Made by a program: the position numbers and the translations under genes
Notes under the pieces: model-generated
The model's input: only the letters and a program-made list of their open reading frames with translations
Told to the model about the DNA's origin: nothing
Database searches by the model: none
NCBI GenBank assembly: GCA_038237925.1
Contig: JBBRYF010000005.1
Location: forward strand, 62,001 to 126,000
Source: AC-32 sp038237925
GTDB lineage: Bacteria > Actinomycetota > Thermoleophilia > Gaiellales > Gaiellaceae
Direction of reading: 5' to 3'
Length of the DNA: 64,000 nucleotides
In this document: positions 35,975 through 46,418 of the stretch, in pieces
Position numbering within the stretch: position 1 is the stretch's first letter
Layout: each line of letters opens with the position of its first letter

Positions 35975-36412
35975 CTACGCGGGCCGGCTCGTGATGTGCA
36001 CGTAGATCTTCCCGCCGCCGCAGTCGTTCCGGAGCGCCACCTGGCCGGAGCGCCCCTCGCCCTTCCACGAGATCTCCGAGTCGTTCGGGACCTCGACCTC
36101 TTCGAAGAGGATCTTGTAGCCCGCGGCCTTGAGCTCCTTCAGGTACTCGTCGTGCGCCTCCTTGACGTCGCCCTTCCAGTAGCCCTCGACGAGCTCCGTC
36201 GGGCCCTGAGCCGACTGCTTCGTGAGCGTCGTGTTCTCGACCATTGGGAAGCTCGGCGGGAGCTTCGGCGTGGCGGAGAGGGGTGAGCCGCTGCAGGCCG
36301 CGAGTGCCTGGGGGTTCTTCGCCCGATCGGACTCCTTCTTCTTGCTCCCACCGCAACCGGCTGCGAGCAGCACGGCGGTGGCGAGCAGCGAGAGCAGTGC
36401 AACCTGCCTCAT
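35975..36412 (-). CDS. Hypothetical lipoprotein
   Basis: A 145-residue protein with a type II signal peptide: MRQVALLSLLATAVLLAAGC, where Cys20 would be lipidated. The mature part (SPLSATPKLPPSFPMVENTT, YLKELKAAGYKILFEEVEVP, QVALRNDCGGGKIYVHITSR) looks like one small alpha/beta domain with a single Cys pair. No family is recognised. LspA at 17072-17623 would process it. Confidence 0.85.
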   Translation of the reverse strand: MRQVALLSLLATAVLLAAGCGGSKKKESDRAKNPQALAACSGSPLSATPKLPPSFPMVENTTLTKQSAQGPTELVEGYWKGDVKEAHDEYLKELKAAGYKILFEEVEVPNDSEISWKGEGRSGQVALRNDCGGGKIYVHITSRPA

Positions 36413-36452
36413 TGCCGTCCTTCCCAGGATCCCCCGCGGGACTCTAAACCGC

Positions 36453-39065
<2,613 letters not shown>

Positions 39066-39110
39066 TGCGAGGCGATCTTCCCATAGGGGCGTACGGGCAC
39101 ACCCGGTGGG

Positions 39111-39116
39111 TACGCT
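39111..39116 (+). promoter_or_regulatory. -10 element for the dioxygenase gene
   Basis: TACGCT lies exactly 12 nt (first T to G of GTG) before the start codon, which is the expected transcription start, so a leaderless mRNA is likely. Confidence 0.5.
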
Positions 39117-39122
39117 TGCGCC

Positions 39123-40049
39123 GTGAAGCTCGAGGGCGTCCACCACGTCACCGCGATCACCGGCGACGCGCCGAAGAACGTCGACTTCTACGCCCGCGTC
39201 CTGGGCCTTCGCCTCGTCAAGAAGAGCGTCAACCAGGACGACCCGACCGTCTACCACCTCTTCTACGGCGACCAGGAGGGCGCGCCGGGGAACGACATCA
39301 CGTTCTTCGAGTACCCGGGCGCGCGTCGCGGCAAGGCCGGCGCGGGGATGGTGCACACGGTCGGCTGGCGCGTAGGGTCGCCGGACGCGCTCGACTTCTG
39401 GGAGAACCGGCTCGCGGACGAGGGCATCGCCGCCGAGCGCTGCGCCGACGGGAGCCTCGCGTTCCGCGACCCGGAGGGACTGCGGCACGCGCTGTCGGTC
39501 GTCGAGACCTCGGATGAGCCGCTGACCGCAGACCACCCGGAGGTTCCTCGCGAGCACGCGCTGCAGGGGTTCAACGGCGTCCGCGTGTACGCGCACGACG
39601 TCGAGCAGAGCCGCCCGTTCCTCGAGCAGACGCTCGAGTTCGACCCGGCCGGCGAGACGGCCTGGGAGGCGCGCGGCGACCAGCGCGGCGGCTTCTATGT
39701 CTACGACCAGTCCGACAAGCGCGGCGTCCCCGGAGCCGGAACCGTCCATCACGTGGCCTGGGCCTCGCCCATGGACGAGCACGAGGCGTGGCAGCAGCGC
39801 GTCGCCGAGAGCGGCGCCTCCCCCACGCCCGTGATCGACCGCTTCTACTTCAAGTCGATCTACTTCCGCGAGCCGAGCGGCGTGCTGTTCGAGATCGCGA
39901 CCATCGGGCCGGGGTTCACCGCCGACGAGCCGCTGGAGACGCTCGGCGAGCGGCTCTCGCTGCCGCCGATCTACGAGAACCTCCGCGAACGGCTCGAGCA
40001 GGTGCTGACGCCGCTGCCGGACCTGCGCACCCTTCGCGCCGGGAAGTGA
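39123..40049 (+). CDS. Glyoxalase-fold ring-cleaving dioxygenase (MhqO-like)
   Basis: A 308-residue protein with two VOC modules. The N-terminal module (GVHHVTAITGDAPKNVDFYA) and the second (GFNGVRVYAHDVEQSRPFLE ... GTVHHVAWASPMDEHEAWQ) provide His and Glu metal ligands; EPSGVLFEIATIGPGF completes the site. The closest characterised relatives that I recall are MhqO/MhqA-type extradiol dioxygenases for catechols and hydroquinones. It overlaps a downstream esterase of the MhqD type, the same functional pair as in Bacillus. Confidence 0.85.
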   Translation: MKLEGVHHVTAITGDAPKNVDFYARVLGLRLVKKSVNQDDPTVYHLFYGDQEGAPGNDITFFEYPGARRGKAGAGMVHTVGWRVGSPDALDFWENRLADEGIAAERCADGSLAFRDPEGLRHALSVVETSDEPLTADHPEVPREHALQGFNGVRVYAHDVEQSRPFLEQTLEFDPAGETAWEARGDQRGGFYVYDQSDKRGVPGAGTVHHVAWASPMDEHEAWQQRVAESGASPTPVIDRFYFKSIYFREPSGVLFEIATIGPGFTADEPLETLGERLSLPPIYENLRERLEQVLTPLPDLRTLRAGK

Positions 40050-40680
40050 CGACCGCCCATCTCGAGCGGCCTGCGGCAGGCGAGCCGGAGGGGCTGCTCG
40101 TCCTCTTCCACGGCCGCGGCGCCGACGAGCACGACCTCCTTCCGCTGCTCGACGTGCTCGATCCCGACCGGCGCCTGCTCGGGCTGACGCTTCGCGGCCC
40201 GCTCTCGCTGCCGCCCGGCGGTGCGCACTGGTACGTGGTGCGCGAGATCGGCTACCCGGACTCGGCGACGTTCTCACCGACCTACGAGGCCGTCGGCGCA
40301 TGGCTCGACGGAGTCGCCGAGGAGACGGGCATCGGCCCCGAGCGGACGGTCCTCGGCGGGTTCTCGCAAGGCGCGGTGATGACGTACGCGCTCGGCCTCG
40401 GGAGCGGCCGCCCTCGCCCAGCGCGCTCGTCGCGCTGAGCGGCTTCATCCCGACCGTGCCCGGGTTCGAGCTCGATCTCGAGCCGCCGCTCCCACCGGTC
40501 GCGATCGGTCACGGAACCTTCGACCCGATCATCTCGGTCGAATGGAGCCGCCGCGCCCGCCAGCAGCTAGAGGCCGCCGGGGCCGAGGTGCTCTACCGCG
40601 AGTACCCGCTCCCCCACGCCGTCGAGCCGGGCTTCCTCGCGGAGCTCGCGCCCTGGCTCTACGCGACCGGCGGCCGGTAG
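40046..40680 (+). pseudogene. MhqD-like carboxylesterase with a one-base frameshift
   Basis: An alpha/beta hydrolase of the phospholipase/carboxylesterase family. The 5' frame contains LLVLFHGRGADEHDLLPLLD and the nucleophile elbow GGFSQGAVMTYALGLG. The 3' frame contains ALVALSGFIPTV, the Asp in GHGTFDPIIS and the His in YPLPHAVEPG. The frames meet near position 40401, where one base appears to be missing, and the first frame then stops at 40438. With the base restored the protein would be about 211 residues with a full catalytic triad. It may be a real mutation or an assembly error. The start overlaps the dioxygenase stop (GTGA). Confidence 0.85.
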
Positions 40681-40838
40681 CCCGGCCTGCGCCGCGCCCG
40701 GAAGTCCGCGAGCCACGCCACGGCGCGCAAGCCCATCCAGATCGGCGTCAGGAGCACGTAGAAGACGACCATCGCGGCGGCCAGGATCGACCACCACAGC
40801 GCCCAGCGCCAGATCGGAACGGGCGGCTTCGGCCTCAC
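40659..40838 (-). CDS. Small single-span membrane protein
   Basis: A 59-residue protein: a short Pro-rich N-terminus (VRPKPPVPIWRWAL), one TM helix (WWSILAAAMVVFYVLLTPIW) and a basic tail ending RARRRPGYRPP. The GTG start overlaps the PPSR stop as GTGA, which supports translation after PPSR. Its 3' end overlaps the convergent esterase by 22 bp. Function unknown. Confidence 0.65.
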   Translation of the reverse strand: MRPKPPVPIWRWALWWSILAAAMVVFYVLLTPIWMGLRAVAWLADFRARRRPGYRPPVA

Positions 40839-41677
40839 GGCACGGGCGCTTGCGCGCGGGCGCCGGTCTCGACCTGCCGCTGCTCGACGAGCCGGATCAC
40901 CCTCGCAGCCGTCTCCTCGATCGAGAGGTCGGAGATCTCGATCACCGGGCAGCCGAGCCGCCGGTGGAGCGCCTCCGCCTCCTCGAGCTCGGCGTAGATC
41001 TCGAGCAGCTCTGCGTACGCGCGCTGGTTTCCGCCGAGCCGGCGCGCACGCTGCTTGCGGATCTCGCGCAGCTGCTCGGCGTCGATCGTGAGGCCGACGA
41101 TCTTCGCCGGGTCGATCTCGAAGAGCGCCGACGGCGGCGCAATCCCCTTCACGACGGGCACGTTCGCCGTCTTGTAGCCGAGGTAGCCGAGGTACATCGA
41201 GAGCGGCGTCTTCGAGGTGCGCGAGACGCCGACGACGACGATGTCGGCTTCGCGCAGCCCCGCTCCCACGCCGTCGTCGAACTTGACGGCGAACTCGATC
41301 GCGGCCATGCGCTTGAAGTAGGTCGAGTCGAGCGGCGGCCGCGCGCCGGGCTTCATCTTCGCCGCGACTCCGGCGACGCGGGCGACGGCGTCGATCGGGT
41401 GGCCGAGGATGTCGCAGTAGTGGAGCTTGTAGCGGCGGCAGAGCGCGCGCGCCGCGTCGCGCAACTCCGGGTGCACGAGCGTGTAGATGATCACCGCCGA
41501 GCGGCCCTTCGCCCGGTTCAGCGCGAGGTGCAGGTCGTCGACGGTCTCGACCCGTGGGTGCCGTATCTCCTCGAACGTCTGATCCGGGAACTGCGCCTCC
41601 AGCGCGTGCACGAGCCGCACGGCGGTCTCGCCCGTGGAGTCGGAGATCACGTGGAGCTCTACGGGGGGCCGGTTCAC
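40835..41677 (-). CDS. PPDK/PEP synthase regulatory protein (PPSR, DUF299)
   Basis: A 280-residue bifunctional kinase/pyrophosphorylase that inactivates and reactivates PPDK by phosphorylating its active-site Thr. The P-loop is VVGVSRTSKTPLSMYLGYLG. Other family features are LHVISDSTGETAVRLVHALE at the N-terminus and LHYCDILGHPIDAV. The presence of ppdK in the window strongly supports PPDK as the partner. Confidence 0.92.
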   Translation of the reverse strand: MNRPPVELHVISDSTGETAVRLVHALEAQFPDQTFEEIRHPRVETVDDLHLALNRAKGRSAVIIYTLVHPELRDAARALCRRYKLHYCDILGHPIDAVARVAGVAAKMKPGARPPLDSTYFKRMAAIEFAVKFDDGVGAGLREADIVVVGVSRTSKTPLSMYLGYLGYKTANVPVVKGIAPPSALFEIDPAKIVGLTIDAEQLREIRKQRARRLGGNQRAYAELLEIYAELEEAEALHRRLGCPVIEISDLSIEETAARVIRLVEQRQVETGARAQAPVP

Positions 41678-41700
41678 GCGGGGGAGCGTAGCCGGGTCGC

Positions 41701-43542
41701 TCAGCGTGGGATCTGCGAGAAGTCGCCGAGCCGGCCGAGGGCGTCGCGTACGTCGAGCAGCAGGCGCAGTCGGTTTGCGCGCACCGCGTCGTCCTCGTCC
41801 ATCACGTGCACGTCTTCGAAGAAACGCTCCATCAGCGGGGCCAGCGTCGCGCCCGAGGCGAGCGCCTCCCGCACGTCGCCGTCGACCTCGACCTGCGCGA
41901 GCCCGTCCGCGAGGGCGCGTTCGGCGTCTTCCTTCAGGAGCGCGCGGTCGACGTCGGTCGCGGCGTCGTCGGCTGCGCGATCGGCGAGCCGGTGGGCGCG
42001 CTCGTAGGCCGTGTAGACGCCGTCGAACTCCGGGGACTCGCGCTGCTCGTACAGCGCCCTCGCCAGCCGTGCGACCCCGCCGAGGTCCGGGGCGGCAGAG
42101 GCGCGCGCCGCCCGCACGAACTCCACGGGGACATCGAGGAGCCCTTCGAGCCGCTCCTCGATGAACTCGCGCACCTCTTCGAGCAACAGCGAGCGCGCGA
42201 CGATGAGCCCGCCCTCGACGGCCAGCCGGTTCAGCCCGATCGCCGCCCGCCGCAGCCCGTACGGGTCACGCGAGCCAGACGGCTTGTGGCCCAGCGAGAA
42301 CGACGTCGTGAGCGCGTCGAGCTTGTCCGCCGCCGCCAGCACTTTCCCGGTCTCGGTCTGAGGCAGCGGGCCTCCCGCGGAATCCGGCAAGTATTGCTCC
42401 TCGATCGCCGCGCTCACCGCCTCGGGGTAGCCGGCGAGCCGCGCGTACTCGGCGCCGATGTAGCCCTCGAGGTCGGGGAACTCACGCACGAGCTCGGACG
42501 CCTGGTCGGCCTTGGCGAGCCTCGCGGCCTCCAGCGTCGCCTCGCCGCCGCCGAGCTCGCCGACGAAGCGCTGCAGCCGCTCGGTCTTGTCCGCGAACGA
42601 GCCGGCTCCTTTGAAGTAGGTGATCGCGCCGAGCCGCTCGGCCAGCGCGTCGATCCCGACGCGCACGTCGCGGTCGAAGGTGAAGCTCGCGTCGTCGAGC
42701 CGCCCTTCGAGCACGGCCTCGTTACCCGCGCGCACAAGCTCCGGATCGCCGCCGTTGACGACGAACGCGAACCGGTTCGCGCCGAGCGGGAAGTAGCGCT
42801 GGTGCGACTGCATCGCCGTCACGACGACGCGCTCGGGGAGCTGAAGGAAGCGCTCGTCGAAGCGGCCCTCGAGCACCTGGACGCTCTCGACGAGGTGGAC
42901 GACCTCGGCCAGGACTCCGGCCGGGTCGCTCCAGCCGCCGATCGCGTCGAGGCCCTCGACGATCTGCCGGTGGCGCTCGGCGGCGTCCGGCTCGACTTCG
43001 GCGTCGCGCAGCCGCCCCGCGTACTCCTCGGCGTGCGGGATCTCGACGCGTCCGGAGCGGAACCGGTGCCCGAAGCTCGTCTCGCCGACCACCGTCTCCG
43101 CGTCGAGCTTCGCCAGCGTCCAGCGCACAGGCCTCGCGAAGCGGATCCCGCTGTCGTCCCAGCGCATCGACTTGGAGAACGAGAGGCCGCGGACGATTGC
43201 GTCCAACCGCTCGGGAACGACCTCGCGCAGCGGCCGCCCCGGCCGCTCGAGCCCGAGGAAGCCGTCACGCTCGACGAGGTCGTCGGCCGCGACGCCGTGC
43301 TTCTTCGCGAAGCCAGCCGCTGCCTTCTCGCGCAGCGCGACGGGTGGCCCCTTCAGCCACTCGTCAGCCGTCTGCTCCTCGAGCGCGTCGAACTGGAGCG
43401 CCAGGCGCCGCGGGCCGACGAAGACGCGGTTCGGCGCCGAGCCGAGCTCGCGCTCCGCGAGCGCGGGCAACTGCTCCGCGGCCTCGCGGCAAGCCGAGGC
43501 CGGGAGCTCCTCGCAGCCGATCTCAAGCAGCAGCGACGCCAT
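41701..43542 (-). CDS. glyS: Glycyl-tRNA synthetase beta subunit
   Basis: A 613-residue subunit, somewhat shorter than the roughly 690 residues in E. coli. It starts with LLLEIGCEELPASACREAAE and contains VVTAMQSHQRYFPL and the HD-like region RDPYGLRRAAIGLNRL. The beta subunit binds tRNA and is needed with GlyQ. Its start overlaps glyQ by 20 bp, as is usual for coupled subunits. Confidence 0.95.
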   Translation of the reverse strand: MASLLLEIGCEELPASACREAAEQLPALAERELGSAPNRVFVGPRRLALQFDALEEQTADEWLKGPPVALREKAAAGFAKKHGVAADDLVERDGFLGLERPGRPLREVVPERLDAIVRGLSFSKSMRWDDSGIRFARPVRWTLAKLDAETVVGETSFGHRFRSGRVEIPHAEEYAGRLRDAEVEPDAAERHRQIVEGLDAIGGWSDPAGVLAEVVHLVESVQVLEGRFDERFLQLPERVVVTAMQSHQRYFPLGANRFAFVVNGGDPELVRAGNEAVLEGRLDDASFTFDRDVRVGIDALAERLGAITYFKGAGSFADKTERLQRFVGELGGGEATLEAARLAKADQASELVREFPDLEGYIGAEYARLAGYPEAVSAAIEEQYLPDSAGGPLPQTETGKVLAAADKLDALTTSFSLGHKPSGSRDPYGLRRAAIGLNRLAVEGGLIVARSLLLEEVREFIEERLEGLLDVPVEFVRAARASAAPDLGGVARLARALYEQRESPEFDGVYTAYERAHRLADRAADDAATDVDRALLKEDAERALADGLAQVEVDGDVREALASGATLAPLMERFFEDVHVMDEDDAVRANRLRLLLDVRDALGRLGDFSQIPR

Positions 43543-44392
43543 CGGTCTCCAGCTCGAGGTAGACCTGCGCGACCTCGCGGGCGAGATTTCGGACTCGCCC
43601 GATGTAGGCGGCGCGCTCGGTGGCCGAGATCGCGCCGCGCGCGTCGAGCAGGTTGAAGGTGTGCGATGCCTTCAGCACGTGGTCGTAGGCAGGAAGCGGC
43701 AGCCGCCGTTCGAGCAGCAGGCGACACTCCTCCTCATGCTCGCCGAAGCGGCGCGTGAGCACGGCCACGGGCGCGAGCTCGAAGTTGTACGTCGACCACT
43801 GCCGCTCGCTCTCCAGGTAGACGTCGCCCCAGGTCACGCCCGGCGCCCACTCGAGCTCGAACGCGCTGCGCTTCCCCTGTAGAAACATGCACAGCCGCTC
43901 GAGGCCGTACGTGATCTCGGCCGGGACGAGCTCGACGTCGAACCCGCCGAGCTGTTGGAAGTACGTCCACTGGGTCACCTCCATCCCGTCGCACCAGACC
44001 TCCCAGCCGAGCCCCCAGGCGCCGAGGGTCGGCTGCTCCCAGTCGTCTTCGACGAGCCGCACGTCGTGTCGCTGGAGGTCGATCCCGATCGCCTCGAGAG
44101 AGCCGAAATAGAGGTCGAGCACGTCCGAGGGCGCCGGCTTGATCACGACCTGGTACTGGAAGTAGTGCTGGAAGCGGTACGGGTTCTCGCCGTAGCGCCC
44201 GTCGAGCGGGCGGATCACCGGCTCGACGTACGCGGTCTTCCACGGCCGCTGGCCCAGGCTGCGGAGGAACGTGGCGGGATTCATGGTGCCCGCCGCGAGC
44301 TCGGTGTGGTACGGCTGCATGAGCACGCAGCCGTAGTCGGCCCAGTAGCCCTCGAGCGCGCGAATCGTCTCCTGAAAGGTGGGAACTGCCAA
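43523..44392 (-). CDS. glyQ: Glycyl-tRNA synthetase alpha subunit
   Basis: A 289-residue catalytic subunit of the alpha2beta2 enzyme. It reads TFQETIRALEGYWADYGCVL, MQPYHTELAAGTMNPATFLR, PYRFQHYFQYQVVIKPAP and WCDGMEVTQWTYFQQLGG. A TTG at 44392 is preferred as start because TAGGA lies 9 bases upstream; a TTG at 44401 is directly adjacent to the same sequence. It follows a structured leader. Confidence 0.95.
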   Translation of the reverse strand: MAVPTFQETIRALEGYWADYGCVLMQPYHTELAAGTMNPATFLRSLGQRPWKTAYVEPVIRPLDGRYGENPYRFQHYFQYQVVIKPAPSDVLDLYFGSLEAIGIDLQRHDVRLVEDDWEQPTLGAWGLGWEVWCDGMEVTQWTYFQQLGGFDVELVPAEITYGLERLCMFLQGKRSAFELEWAPGVTWGDVYLESERQWSTYNFELAPVAVLTRRFGEHEEECRLLLERRLPLPAYDHVLKASHTFNLLDARGAISATERAAYIGRVRNLAREVAQVYLELETDGVAAA

Positions 44393-44407
44393 GCCGCTCA
44401 ATCCTAG

Positions 44408-44508
44408 GGAAGAAGGAAGGCGGCGCCACCGTCCTGTTGCTGTCCCTTCCGTGGACGCGCCTGAATTCGACGACAGCGGGCCCCTGGCCGGGCCTGTTTG
44501 TCGTTCAG
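44408..44508 (-). promoter_or_regulatory. Structured leader of glyQS, T-box-like in part
   Basis: On the minus strand a long stem with internal loops (CCTGAA/TTCAGG, CGACA/TGTCG, GGCCC/GGGCC) is followed by a second hairpin closed by GGAAGG/CCTTCC (44415-44450). The latter contains CGGTGGCGCCG, one base from the core of the T-box motif GGTGGNACCG. A glycine specifier codon in the expected right-hand loop is not visible, so the T-box identity is tentative. Confidence 0.35.
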
Positions 44509-44512
44509 GGGT

Positions 44513-45250
44513 TCACGAGGCGAGCGTCCGGAGCCGGAAGCCGCCGTGGTACTCGTACGAGGCGGTGATCACGCCCAGCGCCTCGTAGGCGCCGCGCGGG
44601 GTCAGCCCAGCGGCATGCGCCTCCGCGAGCGGCCGGTTGAGCAGCCCTTCGATCCCGGCGACGCCGTCGTGCGAGAGCGGTAGCGCGCCCTTCGCGCAGT
44701 TGCCGCACACGGCGCCGCCCGCGCGCGGCGAGTAGCCGGCGAGGCCGGTTTCGGCACCGCACTCGGCGCAGCTCGTCAGGTGCGGCAGGTAGCCGGCGAG
44801 CCAGAGCAGCTTGAGCTGGAACGAGAGCACGAGCGGGTCGGACTGCGGCCGGTCGTCCACCGGCTCGAGCTCCTCGAGCAGGTCGAGGAAGCGCGCGAGA
44901 GCGCGGAAGGCCCGCTCGTTCGCTTCCTGCTCGGGGAAGAGCCGCAGCATCGCCTCCGCCGCCACGAGCCCGACGCCGAGGCGGTACGACTGCTCCCGGA
45001 CCTCGTGGTGCGACCGCAGCAACTGCACCCCCGTGACGGTCTGGAGCTCGCCGCTCCCCTGGTGCAGCATCAGCTCGACGTGGCTCAGTGGCTCGAGCCG
45101 CGCGCCGAAGCGCGACTTCGTCTTCCGCACGCCCTTCGCCACCGCGCCGACCCGTCCGCGGTCGAGCGTGTAGAGGTGCAGCACGCGGTCGGCCTCGCCC
45201 AGACGGAAGGAGCGGAGGACGATCGCCTCGGTCGTGTAGGAGCGGCCCAT
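44513..45250 (-). CDS. recO: DNA repair protein RecO
   Basis: A 245-residue protein of the RecFOR pathway that loads RecA on SSB-coated DNA. The OB domain is EAIVLRSFRLGEADRVLHLY...GRVGAVAKGVRKTKSRFG. The helical domain and a zinc motif follow (SCAECGAETGLAGYSPRAGG then CGNCAKG). The ATG lies 14 nt after TACACT on the minus strand, close to the divergent glutaredoxin start. Confidence 0.94.
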   Translation of the reverse strand: MGRSYTTEAIVLRSFRLGEADRVLHLYTLDRGRVGAVAKGVRKTKSRFGARLEPLSHVELMLHQGSGELQTVTGVQLLRSHHEVREQSYRLGVGLVAAEAMLRLFPEQEANERAFRALARFLDLLEELEPVDDRPQSDPLVLSFQLKLLWLAGYLPHLTSCAECGAETGLAGYSPRAGGAVCGNCAKGALPLSHDGVAGIEGLLNRPLAEAHAAGLTPRGAYEALGVITASYEYHGGFRLRTLAS

Positions 45251-45297
45251 CCGGCCCAAGTGTAGAGCCGGGGCAGGCCGGGAATCGCCGTGTCGAA

Positions 45298-45549
45298 GTG
45301 GCGACGATTCAGATGTACTCGACCCGCTGGTGCGGCTATTGCGTCCGCGCGAAGACCCTGCTCGAGTCGCGCGGGATCGAGTTCGAGGAGATCTCGCTCG
45401 ACGACGATCCGACTTTCCGCCGGCGACTGCTCGACCTGACAGGCGGCTGGACCGTGCCTCAGATCGTGATCGACGGGCGGCCGATCGGCGGGTACACGGA
45501 GCTCTGGCAGCTCGACCGCACCGGCGAGCTCGAGCGGCTCGCAGCCTAG
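45298..45549 (+). CDS. Glutaredoxin-like protein
   Basis: An 83-residue thioredoxin-fold protein with the redox motif RWCGYCVRAK, the cis-Pro in GGWTVPQIVIDG and the GGYTEL segment. CGYC is nearer to actinobacterial mycoredoxin/NrdH types than to the classical CPYC glutaredoxin. It would reduce disulfides using NADPH-linked thiols. GTG start; it overlaps convergent mutM by 4 bp. Confidence 0.9.
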   Translation: MATIQMYSTRWCGYCVRAKTLLESRGIEFEEISLDDDPTFRRRLLDLTGGWTVPQIVIDGRPIGGYTELWQLDRTGELERLAA

Positions 45550-46376
45550 AGTCGTTGGCAGTTGGGGCAGAACCACGTGCCGCGACCGGCGGCGCGGATC
45601 TTCTCGATCGGGCGGCCGCACCGATCGCACGGCTCTCCCTCTCGGCCGTAGACCTTGAACTCGTGCTGCATCCGGCCGGAGCCACCGTCCGGCGTGCGGT
45701 AGTCGCGCAGCGTCGCGCCCTGGCGCTCGATGCCTGCTCGCAGTGCTTCGCGGATGCCGCGATGAAGGGCGCGGAGCTCTTCGGCGGCGAGCTCGCCTGC
45801 CGGCCGTGTCGGATGGATGCGAGCGCGCCAGAGCGCTTCGTCGGCGTAGATGTTCCCGACGCCCGCGAGCCGGCGCTGGTCGAGGATCGCCGCTTTGACG
45901 GGCGCGCGCCGGCCCGCGAGCGCTTCCGCGAGCCGCTTGGTGGTGAACGCTGCCTCGAGCGGCTCCCGGCCCAGGCGCTCCGCCAGGTACGGCTCGAGCT
46001 CGTCGGGCTCGGCGAGCAGCCACGTGCCGAAGCGGCGGACGTCGCGGTAGATGACGTCCGATCCGTCGTCTAGTTTGACAACGGCACGCCGATGCGGATC
46101 TGCGTCCCGCCGCGTCCCGCCGTCGACGTGCAACAGCGTCCCCGTCATCCGGAGGTGAACCAGGAGCGCTCGACCAGACTCGAATCGAACAATCAGATAC
46201 TTGCCGCGGCGGTCCACTGCCGCGACGCGCTCGCCCTGGAGCTCGACGGCCACCTCGATGGGATCGAGCGGTCGTGTCAGCCGTGCGTCGGCGATCTCCA
46301 CGCGGTCGAAGCGGCGGCCGACGAGACTCGGCTCGAGCCGGCGACGGACGGTCTCGACTTCGGGTAGCTCGGGCAC
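45546..46376 (-). CDS. mutM: Formamidopyrimidine-DNA glycosylase
   Basis: A 276-residue bifunctional glycosylase/AP lyase for 8-oxoG. The N-terminal Pro and Glu nucleophiles are in MPELPEVETVRRRLEP. The H2TH domain (GVGNIYADEALWRARIHP) and the C-terminal zinc finger (CDRCGRPIEKI ... WFCPNCQRL) with its Arg loop are intact. Normal length. Confidence 0.96.
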   Translation of the reverse strand: MPELPEVETVRRRLEPSLVGRRFDRVEIADARLTRPLDPIEVAVELQGERVAAVDRRGKYLIVRFESGRALLVHLRMTGTLLHVDGGTRRDADPHRRAVVKLDDGSDVIYRDVRRFGTWLLAEPDELEPYLAERLGREPLEAAFTTKRLAEALAGRRAPVKAAILDQRRLAGVGNIYADEALWRARIHPTRPAGELAAEELRALHRGIREALRAGIERQGATLRDYRTPDGGSGRMQHEFKVYGREGEPCDRCGRPIEKIRAAGRGTWFCPNCQRL

Positions 46377-46418
46377 TGCGCCAGCGTAATAGGGCGTGGC
46401 TGCGTGGCAGCAGCGGGC

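Noticed and set aside
39066..40448. Extension of the ppdK frame upstream by about 460 codons.
   Set aside because: The extension is antisense to the dioxygenase and esterase and rich in Arg and Ala; the PPDK fold begins at 39065.
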